Below are positions 25,743-35,304 of a DNA stretch of 36,835 bases, in pieces. This DNA comes from Acinetobacter rudis. GTDB taxonomy: Bacteria; Pseudomonadota; Gammaproteobacteria; Pseudomonadales; Moraxellaceae. The stretch spans positions 1 through 36,835 of the forward strand of contig NZ_BBRX01000041.1 in the NCBI RefSeq assembly GCF_000829675.1, read 5' to 3'. Within the stretch, counting starts at the first letter, position 1. Every line of letters begins with the position of its first letter. The position numbers were made by a program, and so were the translations under genes. Below the pieces are notes generated by a model. It ran no database searches. It was not told the origin of the DNA and saw only the letters and a program-made list of their open reading frames with translations.

Positions 25743-25767
25743 GCCTTCTGCTTAAAAAGGAGAAGGC
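25743..25767. terminator. Inverted repeat after benE
   Basis: GCCTTCT (25743-25749) pairs with AGAAGGC (25761-25767), 13 bp past the benE stop and ahead of the convergent gene. It resembles the element after benK (17556-17577). Probable end of the ben transcript. Confidence 0.5.
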
Positions 25768-25776
25768 AGGCTTAGA

Positions 25777-26637
25777 CTATTTTTTGATTGGCTTGGCTTC
25801 GACAAAGACATTATTCTTAGTATCAAATACAAAGCTCTTATGACTTATCTCTGCTTTTTTCAACTTGCCTCCTATACCGCGGTAAGTCACTTGAATCGGA
25901 TAATACGCTGCACCATTAGGCATAACTTTTAAGGTAGAAGTCGTAGTCCATGCCATTTCTGGACGGTCAGCATAAAAACTACTGGTATCTCCTCCAGCAT
26001 CACCAATAAACACTAACTGAATCTGCTCTTGTTCTCTAAGTAATAATCCATACCAACCAGAGGAACGCTGTCCACCTGCACCAGAGAACTCTGCCTCAAA
26101 ATAACTTCCTGTCAGTTCTTTACCAAAGGGCTGCATATTTTTATTTACCTGAGTCAAATCAAGTTTTAACTCTCCATTACCTCCGGGTAAATCCTCCATA
26201 TCAAAAGTGGCACTGACGAGGTAATAGCGCTTATCAATTTGCTTGAAAATAAACATGTCCGCATTGGGACTACAGGCACGGCAGCTCATAATTTGGCCAT
26301 CATAATAATTATTTTTTTGTACAACGACCAAGTACCGAGTTTCACCCGCAGTATTCTTATAAGTCACTACGGGTAACATACTGAGTAAATATTCTCTTTG
26401 CTCTTCACTTCTTGCTTGAATAATTGCTTTGGGTGCTTTGGAAATCTCTTGTAATGCAGCAGGCACAGCAAGTGGTTTTGTTTGATAGACACGATTGAGT
26501 ATTTCATCAAAATCTAAACTTTTTACATTGACCGTAGTTTTCTCATAAACTAAAGCTTGTACTGGTTTTGCCATAGCCACAATAGGTAGTGCTGACACCG
26601 ATAAAGCCATGATTGTGGCACGCAGATATTTTTGCAC
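25777..26637 (-). CDS. Periplasmic protein of unknown function
   Basis: A 286-residue protein starting MQKYLRATIMALSVSALPIV and then AMAKPVQA, a clear signal peptide with cleavage after AMA near residue 23. The mature protein is rich in aromatic and beta-forming segments; a CRAC pair (IMSCRACSPNADMF) near residue 120 could be redox-active or a disulfide, and GGNGELKLDL and GAGGQRSSGWYGLL give glycine-rich turns. I recognise no enzyme motif. It is convergent with benE and alone on its strand; the broken phoD gene lies upstream. No functional link to the ben genes is visible. Confidence 0.7.
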   Translation of the reverse strand: MQKYLRATIMALSVSALPIVAMAKPVQALVYEKTTVNVKSLDFDEILNRVYQTKPLAVPAALQEISKAPKAIIQARSEEQREYLLSMLPVVTYKNTAGETRYLVVVQKNNYYDGQIMSCRACSPNADMFIFKQIDKRYYLVSATFDMEDLPGGNGELKLDLTQVNKNMQPFGKELTGSYFEAEFSGAGGQRSSGWYGLLLREQEQIQLVFIGDAGGDTSSFYADRPEMAWTTTSTLKVMPNGAAYYPIQVTYRGIGGKLKKAEISHKSFVFDTKNNVFVEAKPIKK

Positions 26638-26832
26638 AGGAATTCCCTTAAGTTTTAGAAGTCTAATAGTAAAATCGTCAATATATATTAGTGCTGTTTA
26701 ATTTAAATCACAAAAGCCAATTACCTCAACCCAATGATCAAAAGTAAATTATAAGTAAAAACGCTGCTTTTAGTTTTAACACCAGTAACAGTGAGTACGA
26801 TTAAATGCAGCCTATGACATGATTAACTTGGC

Positions 26833-29540
26833 TCAGTTATTTTTAATTGCCGCTAAAAATAATTGCGCATAAGGATTAGATGGGTTTTCTTCGACGAATT
26901 TTTCTACGCCATACTGCATTTTTTGACCTAACCGGGACTCTACTGATGTACTGTAATGCATCTGTTTTACACGCTGAGACTGTTCGATGACTTGTGAGCC
27001 AACAGCTGGATTTTCATACTGTTGTACACGCTGAGGACATGCAGGCCAAACAGATGCATTGTCGGGGACCCTATCCTGATCGGTACCCGATGCGTATATG
27101 GTAAATTGACTGCGTCGCTCATAAGCGTAATCAAGTTGATTGCACATATCAATATTCATGGGATCTTCAATTTGTCCTGTGGCATCGCGCTCTACACGTA
27201 GATTATGAAAAGTGACTTGGATTTTTTCTATATCGATATTTACGGTAGAGAAACCATTGGCAACACCTTCGGCCCACTGTATATCATCACTAAAATGTAT
27301 TAACAGACGGGCAAATAAATCACGCGCATCATTCTGTTTATCACTGCGTGAAGTTATCTGCGACAAGAGTTTATACAATATGCCACTGGCTTGACCACGA
27401 CCGAATAACAGTGGTGCAATTCCAGAGAACAGACCTTTTGATAAATGTTCGGGTTTTAACCTCCCCGCTAATAATCCACCAAAAGAATGACTACTCATCC
27501 CTGCTCCGGCAAAATCCAACATCACTGCTTGACCTGTTTCAGGATCGTGCACACTACCAGCAAAAAAAGTGTGTAAATCACCTGTAATCGCAACTACGTT
27601 TTGAATATTATTTTGCTGAATGTATTCAAGCAAATCTTGACGTGCTTCAGGATAACCATCCCAACAGTCTGCAAATGCGATAAGCTCTTGACCAGATGCT
27701 GTAGAGGAAGACCCATCACTCAAATAATCTTGGGGGAAATTTAATTGTTGACGAATGCTATCATTGGTCATTAAGTATTTGAATGCACTAATTAAACCAA
27801 TCAAGACATTGGACAGCAAATTTAAACTTTCAGGTAATTGTAACCCCTGATTGCGCAGTCTATTCACCTTAACATGCATATTTAATAATGAAACTTCATT
27901 GCCCCAGATCTTCCAAACCGCTCCACGTTGTTGTGCAGCTGTCATTGAGGATTTCCACCACTGAGTTTGAGTGATACCTAACATCGCAGTAGAAGATTCC
28001 ACTCGCATTTTTTCACAAGCAAGTAAGACCTCCTTTAAAGCAGCATAACGAGCTCCCAGTCCAGTCATCCCTGTAGTGCTCTTGATTTCACTCATTAAAA
28101 GCTGTCCATCCAGCAAAGCGAATAGTTTGAAGATATCAATAACCGTAATCGTTTGTTCTAATGTAAATTCTCGATCAAAAAGTATATTTAATATCTGGAC
28201 GAGTATCGGTTTAACAACGGTTAAATCAACACCGTCAATCGTACCAATGTGTGGGATTTTTCCATGATTAATCACTGAGTTGAATACGCCTTCTAAACTC
28301 ATTATTCCCAATACACGCGCCTTATGAATAAACTGATAAAGCCCATTTGGATGCTGAATATCACACAACTCTCTAACAATACGATCAAAATATTCAATCA
28401 TTGCAGCTGTGCCTTTTTTCTCAGGAACAGTATGGTCAGCACGATATAAACGCTCATCAGTCATAATTAGTTGCATCACCTGACCAAAGGCAAATTCACG
28501 ATAAATGCGGATATTGTTATCATGCGGAAGATGATCGCTTTCAAAGCTTACATCCTGCATAGAAACAGGCATATATTCAAACCACGCTTGGTTTGCTGCA
28601 CGGCGACGCGCATGTTGTCGTTGGTTCTCATCACTATAGGTTTCATGATCCATCCATGCGTCATCAGTAAATTCATGATCATCCCATATTGCGATCATCG
28701 GAAATTTTGCATGGACTGCTTGTATGCGGGGATCACTACGATATACCGAATATAGATAGCGATACTCCTCTAAACTATTTGCATAGCGTGTCCCATCTGA
28801 AGATATGCCTGTTAAACGATTCACATCAATTGCATTACGCTGATGCGCTACTTCAACTGAACCTGATTGAAAAGTCAGATCATTGGCTGTCTCATAGATA
28901 TAATCGCCCAAATGAACAATGAAATCTAAATCATCAAATTCAGGACATGCGAGAACCTGATACCCTCCCCAATGATTGACTCCCCAATCTTGACAAGATC
29001 AATAGGCAAATTTTAGTGGTGTAGTCGCAGATGCTTCAGGTGCCGTTTTAGTACGCCCTTGAACTGAAATCTCTTCACCCACTATAAAGCGATACCAATA
29101 ATATTGTTCTGGAACAAGGCCTTGCAATTTATGATGTACAGTATGTCCATATTTAGCTTGGACTTGTATGGGATGTGCGAGCAATAAATCTGTTTGGGTA
29201 AATAGCGGATCATCAAAAGCTACAGTAGAAACTTCAACCAATATCTCAATATCCTGTTGCATATACTGACTATTGCTACTTTCTATACGTGTCCAAAGCA
29301 CAACACTATCAGCTCTTGGATCACCAGAAGCAATACCACTGGGAAAACACCAAGTACCTTTGTCATATTGTTTATAAGCCCTTTCACGCTCTGTATCAGA
29401 ATCATCACCACAATCGACCATAACCATCCCCGCACCTGATATTGTGAAAAAAGCCCATTATTTTCAAAAAGCTGCAGCAAGAATTGATTTTTTTCATCAC
29501 CATTATATTCAAGCAACCAGCAAAAAATTGTGAATAAATC
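26833..29540 (-). pseudogene. phoD: Broken alkaline phosphatase D-family gene
   Basis: PhoD-type phosphatases or phosphodiesterases are exported calcium/iron enzymes. Here the 5' part reads SGIASGDPRADSVVLWTRIE and ends LKFAY; then an in-frame TGA at 28999-29001 interrupts, after which SCQDWGVNHWGGYQ, VHLGDYIYET, WDDHEFTDDAW and GDLHTFFAGS continue in the same frame to 26833. Upstream, DEKNQFLLQLFENNGLF lies in another frame and would join TISGAGMVMVDCGDD if one base were added to an A6 run (29447-29452 on the plus strand). A further one-base shift near 29504-29510 separates FFAGCLN from NGDEKNQF. No Tat twin-arginine signal was found. Three lesions and a missing signal make a pseudogene most likely. 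The catalytic region itself looks undamaged. Confidence 0.82.
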
Positions 29541-29655
29541 AATGTAATAATAGTCTTAGTGATTGATTTAACTATAATAAAAGTCAAAACTCTAAAAAAT
29601 TACAGCTATTATTTTGATAAAATTTTATTTTATATTGACTTATGAAATATTAAAT

Positions 29656-29695
29656 CTGCTTAGATTACAAGCCTAGTTCCTGTAACCTAAAGCAG
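29656..29695. repeat. Imperfect hairpin downstream of the FhuE-like receptor gene
   Basis: CTGCTTAGATTAC (29656-29668) pairs with GTAACCTAAAGCAG (29682-29695) with one mismatch and one bulge. It lies 20 bp past the receptor stop on the minus strand. It may serve as a weak terminator. Confidence 0.4.
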
Positions 29696-29715
29696 CAATT
29701 TTTTATTTAAAGTTT

Positions 29716-32001
29716 TTAATAACGCGCACGCAGCGTGAACATGTAGTTACGCGGCTCACCATACATCCAGCGATTTGCAGCATACCCCATACCTGCAAAG
29801 TAGGACTTATCAAATAGATTATTGAGATTTAAAGAGAGGTCAATTTGTGGATTAACTTTGTAAGCAACGTGAGCATTAAACACAGTAAATCCTGGGTTAT
29901 GTTGCCCTGTAGTTGAATCCTCTAAACTCGATTGCGCATTTAAACCACCACCAATACTCAGACCACGATTAAAGTTATAGGTAGACCATAATTTAAAGGC
30001 ATGTCTTGGCGTATAGGCTGCAAAGTTTGATCCTACAGCATAGTCCCACCATGCAGTAGAATTCGTCTTAAGGACTTGTGCATCTGTAAATACATAACTA
30101 GCCATCACATTCCACTGATCCGTGACCTTACCGACGAGTTCAAGTTCAACACCTTCAGTTTGATTTTCTCCACCCGCAACAGAACAACCAAAAGTAGCAG
30201 GATTAATTCCATCACCCTCACAATATCGATTTGGATAATGTTCTGGGTTACGGTCTAAAGTTGCTTTATTTTGATCACGCAATCTAAATATTGAAAGGGA
30301 TGACTGTAGATTTCCATCATAAAATTCGCCTTTAATCCCTGTTTCCACTTGCCAGCCCACTCTAGGCTTAAGTGTATTTCCTTGCCAGTCTTGTTCAGTT
30401 TGTGGACTAAATATATCTGTATAACTCGCATACCAAGACAGGTCTTTTGAAAAATTCCATACCAATCCAGCATAGGGGGTAAATTCCATAGTGACTTTCG
30501 CAGCAGATTTCTCCCAATCACTGCTGTTGTTACTGCCAATTCCACGACTTTTCTCTTCATAATTACTAAAACGACCACCCATGGTCAGTATTAAATCATC
30601 ATGTAATTTATATTTTAATGCACCATATAGACTCGATTTAACCACCTGTTTTTCAGTTTTATCTAAATTCGGATCTGGAATGGCATCAGGCCGTACAAGT
30701 GGATGTCGAAGATCACCAGAGTTCCAGTCATCGGGGCGATTGGGATTATCATAACTTGTGGCTGTTCCTACTTGATGATTACTGTTTGACCATGTTCCAC
30801 CTAAAATCAAATCATGCTCTTGGTTAAGTAAATTAAACTTTCCAGATACACTGAGCTCCCCACCATATAAACTCTGCTCACTCTCTTTTTTATAGCCATA
30901 ATAACTGGTTTTTTGTGTCTCAAAATTTGGCGTAGTTGCAATCGCCATTTGTGCTTTTAAATCTTGATTAAGATAGATCGTAGACAGTTTTACTTTCCAA
31001 TCATTTTCAAAGGAATGTTCTAAATCTAAACGCCCTTCAAATGCATTGGGAACTTTGGTTTTGTTCCAGTCTGCACCAAAATAATCTTTACGACTAAAAC
31101 CGCCCCCATGCGGCGGCCAACCATAAAATGGCACACTCTCAGACTGACTATAATTTATCGAACTGGTCAGCATGGTTTTATCTGTCAGGTCAGCCTCAAC
31201 AATTGCATATGCTGAACTTCTATTTTCATTGGCATGATCATAGAAAAAGTCTTTGTCTTGGTGCGTTAAGATCACTCGACCGCGTACACTGCCTGCTTCA
31301 TTTAAACGATTATTCGCTCCTACACTTACCCGTTTATTATTCCATGAACCATAAGATAAGTTCACAAAACCTTCAGCCTCGGCTGTTGGACGACGACGGA
31401 TCATATTAATAATCCCACTTGGGTCGCCGTTCCCTTCCAATAATCCTGCTGGGCCTCTCAGAATTTCCACTCGATCATACATTTCCATATCACGGGCAGG
31501 TGCAAGTGTATAAGAGTCATCAGAACCTACAGATAATCCATCTTGTTGTTGAATTGCCCGATAGCCCCGAATGTTATAGCCTGTTTCTGCAAATGCGCCA
31601 TTGGTGGTCACAGTCACACCTGTTGCCTGTGACATTGCTTCTTTAAGATTAGAAATATTTTGATCATCTAACTGCTGACGTGTCATCACGGATATAGACT
31701 GTGGCGTCTCTCTTAAAGATTGCTCAAATTTTCCTGTACTGACTTTTCGAGTCGTATAGGCTTGCGTCCCTTCTGTGCGTGTTGAATCTTGAGTCGCAGT
31801 CAAAGTAATCGTGGGTAATTGCACTCGATCAGCAAGTTCTGATGTAACTGTTGCTTGATTTTTATCTACTGATATTTCTTCATTTATGGGCAGAGTTTGT
31901 GCATATATAGTTGTTGTTGCCACAAATAACCCACTTCCGAGTAATCCTAAATGGATCATAATTTTTTTTAGTTTAAAACTATCACATCGCTGTTGCTGCA
32001 T
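29716..32001 (-). CDS. TonB-dependent siderophore receptor (FhuE/FoxA-like)
   Basis: A 761-residue outer-membrane receptor. It has a signal peptide (LGLLGSGLFVATTTIYAQ), then a plug domain with LRETPQSISVMTRQQLDDQN, GYNIRGYRAIQQQDGLSVGS and RVEILRGPAGLLEGNGDPSG, followed by a 22-strand barrel that ends with a terminal aromatic (MFTLRARY). The motifs and length fit the ferric-hydroxamate/coprogen receptor group (FhuE, FoxA). It imports a ferric siderophore with energy from TonB-ExbBD. No ribosome site stands out; the ATG at 32001 was kept, and one at 31959 would still give a signal peptide. I found no convincing Fur box upstream, unlike the neighbouring receptor. The cysteines in YCEGDGINPATFGCSV could form a loop disulfide. 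Confidence 0.85.
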   Translation of the reverse strand: MQQQRCDSFKLKKIMIHLGLLGSGLFVATTTIYAQTLPINEEISVDKNQATVTSELADRVQLPTITLTATQDSTRTEGTQAYTTRKVSTGKFEQSLRETPQSISVMTRQQLDDQNISNLKEAMSQATGVTVTTNGAFAETGYNIRGYRAIQQQDGLSVGSDDSYTLAPARDMEMYDRVEILRGPAGLLEGNGDPSGIINMIRRRPTAEAEGFVNLSYGSWNNKRVSVGANNRLNEAGSVRGRVILTHQDKDFFYDHANENRSSAYAIVEADLTDKTMLTSSINYSQSESVPFYGWPPHGGGFSRKDYFGADWNKTKVPNAFEGRLDLEHSFENDWKVKLSTIYLNQDLKAQMAIATTPNFETQKTSYYGYKKESEQSLYGGELSVSGKFNLLNQEHDLILGGTWSNSNHQVGTATSYDNPNRPDDWNSGDLRHPLVRPDAIPDPNLDKTEKQVVKSSLYGALKYKLHDDLILTMGGRFSNYEEKSRGIGSNNSSDWEKSAAKVTMEFTPYAGLVWNFSKDLSWYASYTDIFSPQTEQDWQGNTLKPRVGWQVETGIKGEFYDGNLQSSLSIFRLRDQNKATLDRNPEHYPNRYCEGDGINPATFGCSVAGGENQTEGVELELVGKVTDQWNVMASYVFTDAQVLKTNSTAWWDYAVGSNFAAYTPRHAFKLWSTYNFNRGLSIGGGLNAQSSLEDSTTGQHNPGFTVFNAHVAYKVNPQIDLSLNLNNLFDKSYFAGMGYAANRWMYGEPRNYMFTLRARY

Positions 32002-32129
32002 TATCGATCTACACTATTATCAAAGTCTATTCACTTATCAGTCGAATCAGATCGAAAATCAGCTCAATTTTTTCACGCTATTTATCAATTTTCTCATTAA
32101 TGATCATTGGGTTAAAACATGAATAAAAA

Positions 32130-32158
32130 AGCCAAACTTAAAATGATTAAGTTTGGCT
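32130..32158 (-). terminator. Terminator after the second TonB receptor gene
   Basis: AGCCAAACTTAA (32130-32141) pairs with TTAAGTTTGGCT (32147-32158). On the minus strand the stem is followed by TTTTTTA, an intrinsic terminator about 52 bp past the stop of the receptor gene at 32211. Confidence 0.85.
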
Positions 32159-32210
32159 AAGTATGAGATATAAAAAATTTAAAGATTAAATCTTATTTTG
32201 AATAACAGTC

Positions 32211-35042
32211 TTAGAATGACAACTTAAGATTTAAATAATAGTTTCGACCAATCGCATTACTGTAGCGACTAATATAGTTTGTCCCAGACATATCTAAAGT
32301 ATATGTGTCGAATAAGTTATTAATTCCAAAGCCAAGTTCAGCACTATTGATTTGTTTTACACCAGGTACTTTTATGCGAGCACGTGCAAAAATATCATGG
32401 AAAACTTCACCATCAATTTTTAAACTTTCTGATGCAACACCAGTCTGATTTAATATTGCCACTGCATTGCTAATATTATAGCCACTATAATATTGTGCGC
32501 CCCATCCAAAGGTCCAAGTATCATTCGGCTTAAAGGTAAAAGATGCATTGGCACGATGTCGAACTGGATTACCTGAAGCACTGCCATTAAGCTGACTATG
32601 CCACCCACCCACTAAACTGGCTTGCTGTGTAAACTCATCTACATAGGTATAACCCAAGTTAAGATTTGAAGCACCTAACAGACTATCAAAACTATAACTT
32701 AATGCAGTATCTATACCACTGGTCTTTAAACCTAAGGCATTAAAGGGTTGAGTATTAATCGTATCAACTTCGCCTTTGTCATTACGGATTACACGCTCTG
32801 GGAACTGAGCTTCGTTTTGTAACACATACTCAGCAGTCGGCGCAGTGATATTATTATCTTTTTCAATACGGAAATAATCTACAGACAGTCGAAGGTCTGG
32901 CACAATAGTTGGCGTAAATACCACCCCCAGATTATAGCTCTTAGAAGCTTCAGGGGTAAGCGATGGATTACCACCACTAATCGAAGTATAACCGGTCACC
33001 TCTTTACCTGTTTTGGGATCTATTAAAGTAGCGTTGTGCACATCACTACTCACAGGAAGAGCCAATTTATTTATTTCAGGTGCAATAAATCCTTCACTAT
33101 ATGAAGCACGCAATAATATCTGATCATTCGGTGCAAATCTAAAACCTATAGTTGGACTGATCGCATCAAACTTGGTTTTGGGTTGTATGTCATATCCGGT
33201 TAACACTGAGTTATAACCAGTGAGCTTATCCTGAATATATTGGGGAGTGCTTGAGTCAATATTAAACTCTTCATAACGTCCAGCGACTTGAACGTCGAAC
33301 ATTTTCGCCCAAGGTAAATTCATCTCTGGTGATATAAATGGAATGCTTAACTCTAAATAAGCACTTTTAGTTTCCATGTTACGTTCAATCGGTTTCTGCC
33401 AAGGATTATCGACATGCTGATAATCTGCAAAGCCTTCAGTTTCAGTTTTACTATACTCTAAACCACTTGCCATACTGATATCACCGGCATACCACGTATA
33501 AACCGATCCAGCACCGCGTAGTGCAAAATTATTGACTGTAGATCGGGTTTGTGTTTTTGGATAACTCCAATATTTCGAAATGACATCAGTACCCTCAGTG
33601 GTGGTATCTTTGATTAAATCGATTAAACCTGCATCAAGATCTTTGCCCCACGCGATTGCTCCTGGATTTTTACTTCCTCGGCGCGGGTAGTTCACTAAAA
33701 TATCGGCTTGACTCCAAGAATAGTCCGCAGAAACTGTAAAGTCAGGAGTTAAATCAAAGGTGAACCCTGTGGCGATGCGTTTAGATTCATTCTCAGTGAG
33801 TCTATATGCCTTCTCACCCAGATCTGACCAATTCACAGGATAGTTGACCTGTACGTCTTTACCGAATGGATTTGCTGGATTATTCGCCTTATAAGTCACC
33901 ACACCATAACCATGTGGCGTAGTTAAATGTTTGCCTTCTTCTTTGTCATAGGCCCCCTCTAAGTACACATTTAACCGATCAGTAAAATTACGATTAATTG
34001 CTAAACTGTACGATTCTGTTTTTGTTTCTAATGCAACTGGGCTATTGCCTGACCATGCCCCCATTTGATCGGAAAGACCTAATGCATAGCCTTTACCAAG
34101 TTTATTCGGGTCACCATCCCAACCTTTAGGGATATGTGCTGCAGTATAAGAACCATCGGCATTTTTTATACGTAAATTCACCAAATGACCCGCAGGTGGA
34201 CTAGAAGCATTATGGATTGAATCAGGGTTATTTTGAAGTTGAAGAGCACGCCCCATATTGCGCCAGTTTTTGTCAAAGTGCGTTAACTCATCCTGATCAC
34301 GTTTCGATGCAGTGAAGAGCACCTGAGTACGGCCATCTTCAAGTGCAAATCCTGTAACGAGATTTACCGATTTCACAGGTTGATTATTGTCTGTGGTATT
34401 TTCATATCGCACGCTGACATCTGTGCCGACATAATCACGCTTGAGCACCACGTTAATCACCCCACCAATCGCACCTGATCCATAAATCGCTGATGCTGAG
34501 GTAGGTAATACTTCAATACGTTCAATTGCTTCGAGTGGAATGTTATTTAAGTTAGGTTGGTCGTTACCTTCTGCATCGCCACGATTTCCCATACCTGCAG
34601 TACGACGGCCATTGATTAAAATCAAAGTATGATTTGTACCCAAACCACGTAAATTAATTTGGCTTGTTGTCCCTGAGAAACCTGAACCTGAAATATTAGG
34701 TGTTGAAGTTGCTTGAGGCAAAAGCTTGGTAATCAAATCACTTACGTTACTTGCACCAGTATTTTTAATTTTTTCAGCGGTAATGACAGTATAGGGCTGC
34801 ACATCATCTTCTGTACGAGGGATATCCATGTTTCCCTCTTTTAAAGCCTTTTGTTTATGCTGCGCTTCCATTTCGATCACGGGTAATACAACCGCATCAT
34901 CACTCAGCTCTTCTGCCCATGCAGTTGATTGCGTTGCTCCCATAAAGACAGATAAGTAAATCATACTTCTGATTATTTTGTGGTATGGGTTCTTCTTAAA
35001 ATGGGTCAGTTGTAAAGCTAATGGTTGATATGACCGCAACAT
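32211..35042 (-). CDS. Fur-regulated TonB-dependent receptor
   Basis: A 943-residue receptor. A long N-terminal extension (about 25 residues) precedes the signal sequence MIYLSVFMGATQSTAWAEEL. The plug spans about 55-190: PYTVITAEKIKNTGASNVSD, SQINLRGLGTNHTLILINGR and LEAIERIEVLPTSASAIYGS. The barrel ends YYLNLKLSF with C-terminal Phe. The short plug with INGRR and SGAIGGVINVVLKRD is the type found in large receptors for varied ligands, so the cargo cannot be named; iron control argues for an iron chelate. A Fur box matching 17 of 19 consensus positions lies at 35115-35133, about 70 bp upstream. It is a single gene with its own terminator and is read toward the FhuE-like receptor gene. Confidence 0.84.
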   Translation of the reverse strand: MLRSYQPLALQLTHFKKNPYHKIIRSMIYLSVFMGATQSTAWAEELSDDAVVLPVIEMEAQHKQKALKEGNMDIPRTEDDVQPYTVITAEKIKNTGASNVSDLITKLLPQATSTPNISGSGFSGTTSQINLRGLGTNHTLILINGRRTAGMGNRGDAEGNDQPNLNNIPLEAIERIEVLPTSASAIYGSGAIGGVINVVLKRDYVGTDVSVRYENTTDNNQPVKSVNLVTGFALEDGRTQVLFTASKRDQDELTHFDKNWRNMGRALQLQNNPDSIHNASSPPAGHLVNLRIKNADGSYTAAHIPKGWDGDPNKLGKGYALGLSDQMGAWSGNSPVALETKTESYSLAINRNFTDRLNVYLEGAYDKEEGKHLTTPHGYGVVTYKANNPANPFGKDVQVNYPVNWSDLGEKAYRLTENESKRIATGFTFDLTPDFTVSADYSWSQADILVNYPRRGSKNPGAIAWGKDLDAGLIDLIKDTTTEGTDVISKYWSYPKTQTRSTVNNFALRGAGSVYTWYAGDISMASGLEYSKTETEGFADYQHVDNPWQKPIERNMETKSAYLELSIPFISPEMNLPWAKMFDVQVAGRYEEFNIDSSTPQYIQDKLTGYNSVLTGYDIQPKTKFDAISPTIGFRFAPNDQILLRASYSEGFIAPEINKLALPVSSDVHNATLIDPKTGKEVTGYTSISGGNPSLTPEASKSYNLGVVFTPTIVPDLRLSVDYFRIEKDNNITAPTAEYVLQNEAQFPERVIRNDKGEVDTINTQPFNALGLKTSGIDTALSYSFDSLLGASNLNLGYTYVDEFTQQASLVGGWHSQLNGSASGNPVRHRANASFTFKPNDTWTFGWGAQYYSGYNISNAVAILNQTGVASESLKIDGEVFHDIFARARIKVPGVKQINSAELGFGINNLFDTYTLDMSGTNYISRYSNAIGRNYYLNLKLSF

Positions 35043-35114
35043 ATCTGCTCGTCCTGTTCTATATGAAATTTACAAATTGGCACAAATCATACACTTTTAA
35101 TACTTAATTACAAT

Positions 35115-35133
35115 CATAATGATAATCATTTTC
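35115..35133. promoter_or_regulatory. Fur box
   Basis: CATAATGATAATCATTTTC matches the 19-bp consensus GATAATGATAATCATTATC at 17 positions. Its position, 73 bp before the receptor start, is where Fur with Fe(II) would block the promoter when iron is plentiful. Confidence 0.85.
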
Positions 35134-35233
35134 ATTATATTTTATATAAAAATTCATGATAAATCCGATTTAAGTTATTTATAAATAGAGAGAAACGCTT
35201 TTAGAGCTTATCCAAAACACATCAACAAAAATG

Positions 35234-35261
35234 AAAAAACCAGTACTTAGACTGGTTTTTT
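35234..35261. terminator. Terminator after the EmrB-type gene
   Basis: AAAAAACCAGT (35234-35244), loop ACTTAG, ACTGGTTTTTT (35251-35261). T-runs on both strands; it lies 44 bp past the stop of the efflux gene on the minus strand. Confidence 0.83.
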
Positions 35262-35304
35262 GCTCAAGGTTTTAATTGAATACTATTGGTTAAGTCACAA
35301 AACT

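Noticed and set aside
28999..29001. In-frame TGA in phoD as a selenocysteine or programmed read-through codon
   Set aside because: No SECIS-like structure was evident, PhoD enzymes are not selenoproteins as far as I know, and two more frameshifts lie upstream. Simple gene decay explains all three.
32002..32129. Fur box upstream of the FhuE-like receptor
   Set aside because: Only a short AATGATCATT palindrome around 32100 was seen, with too few matches to the 19-bp consensus.
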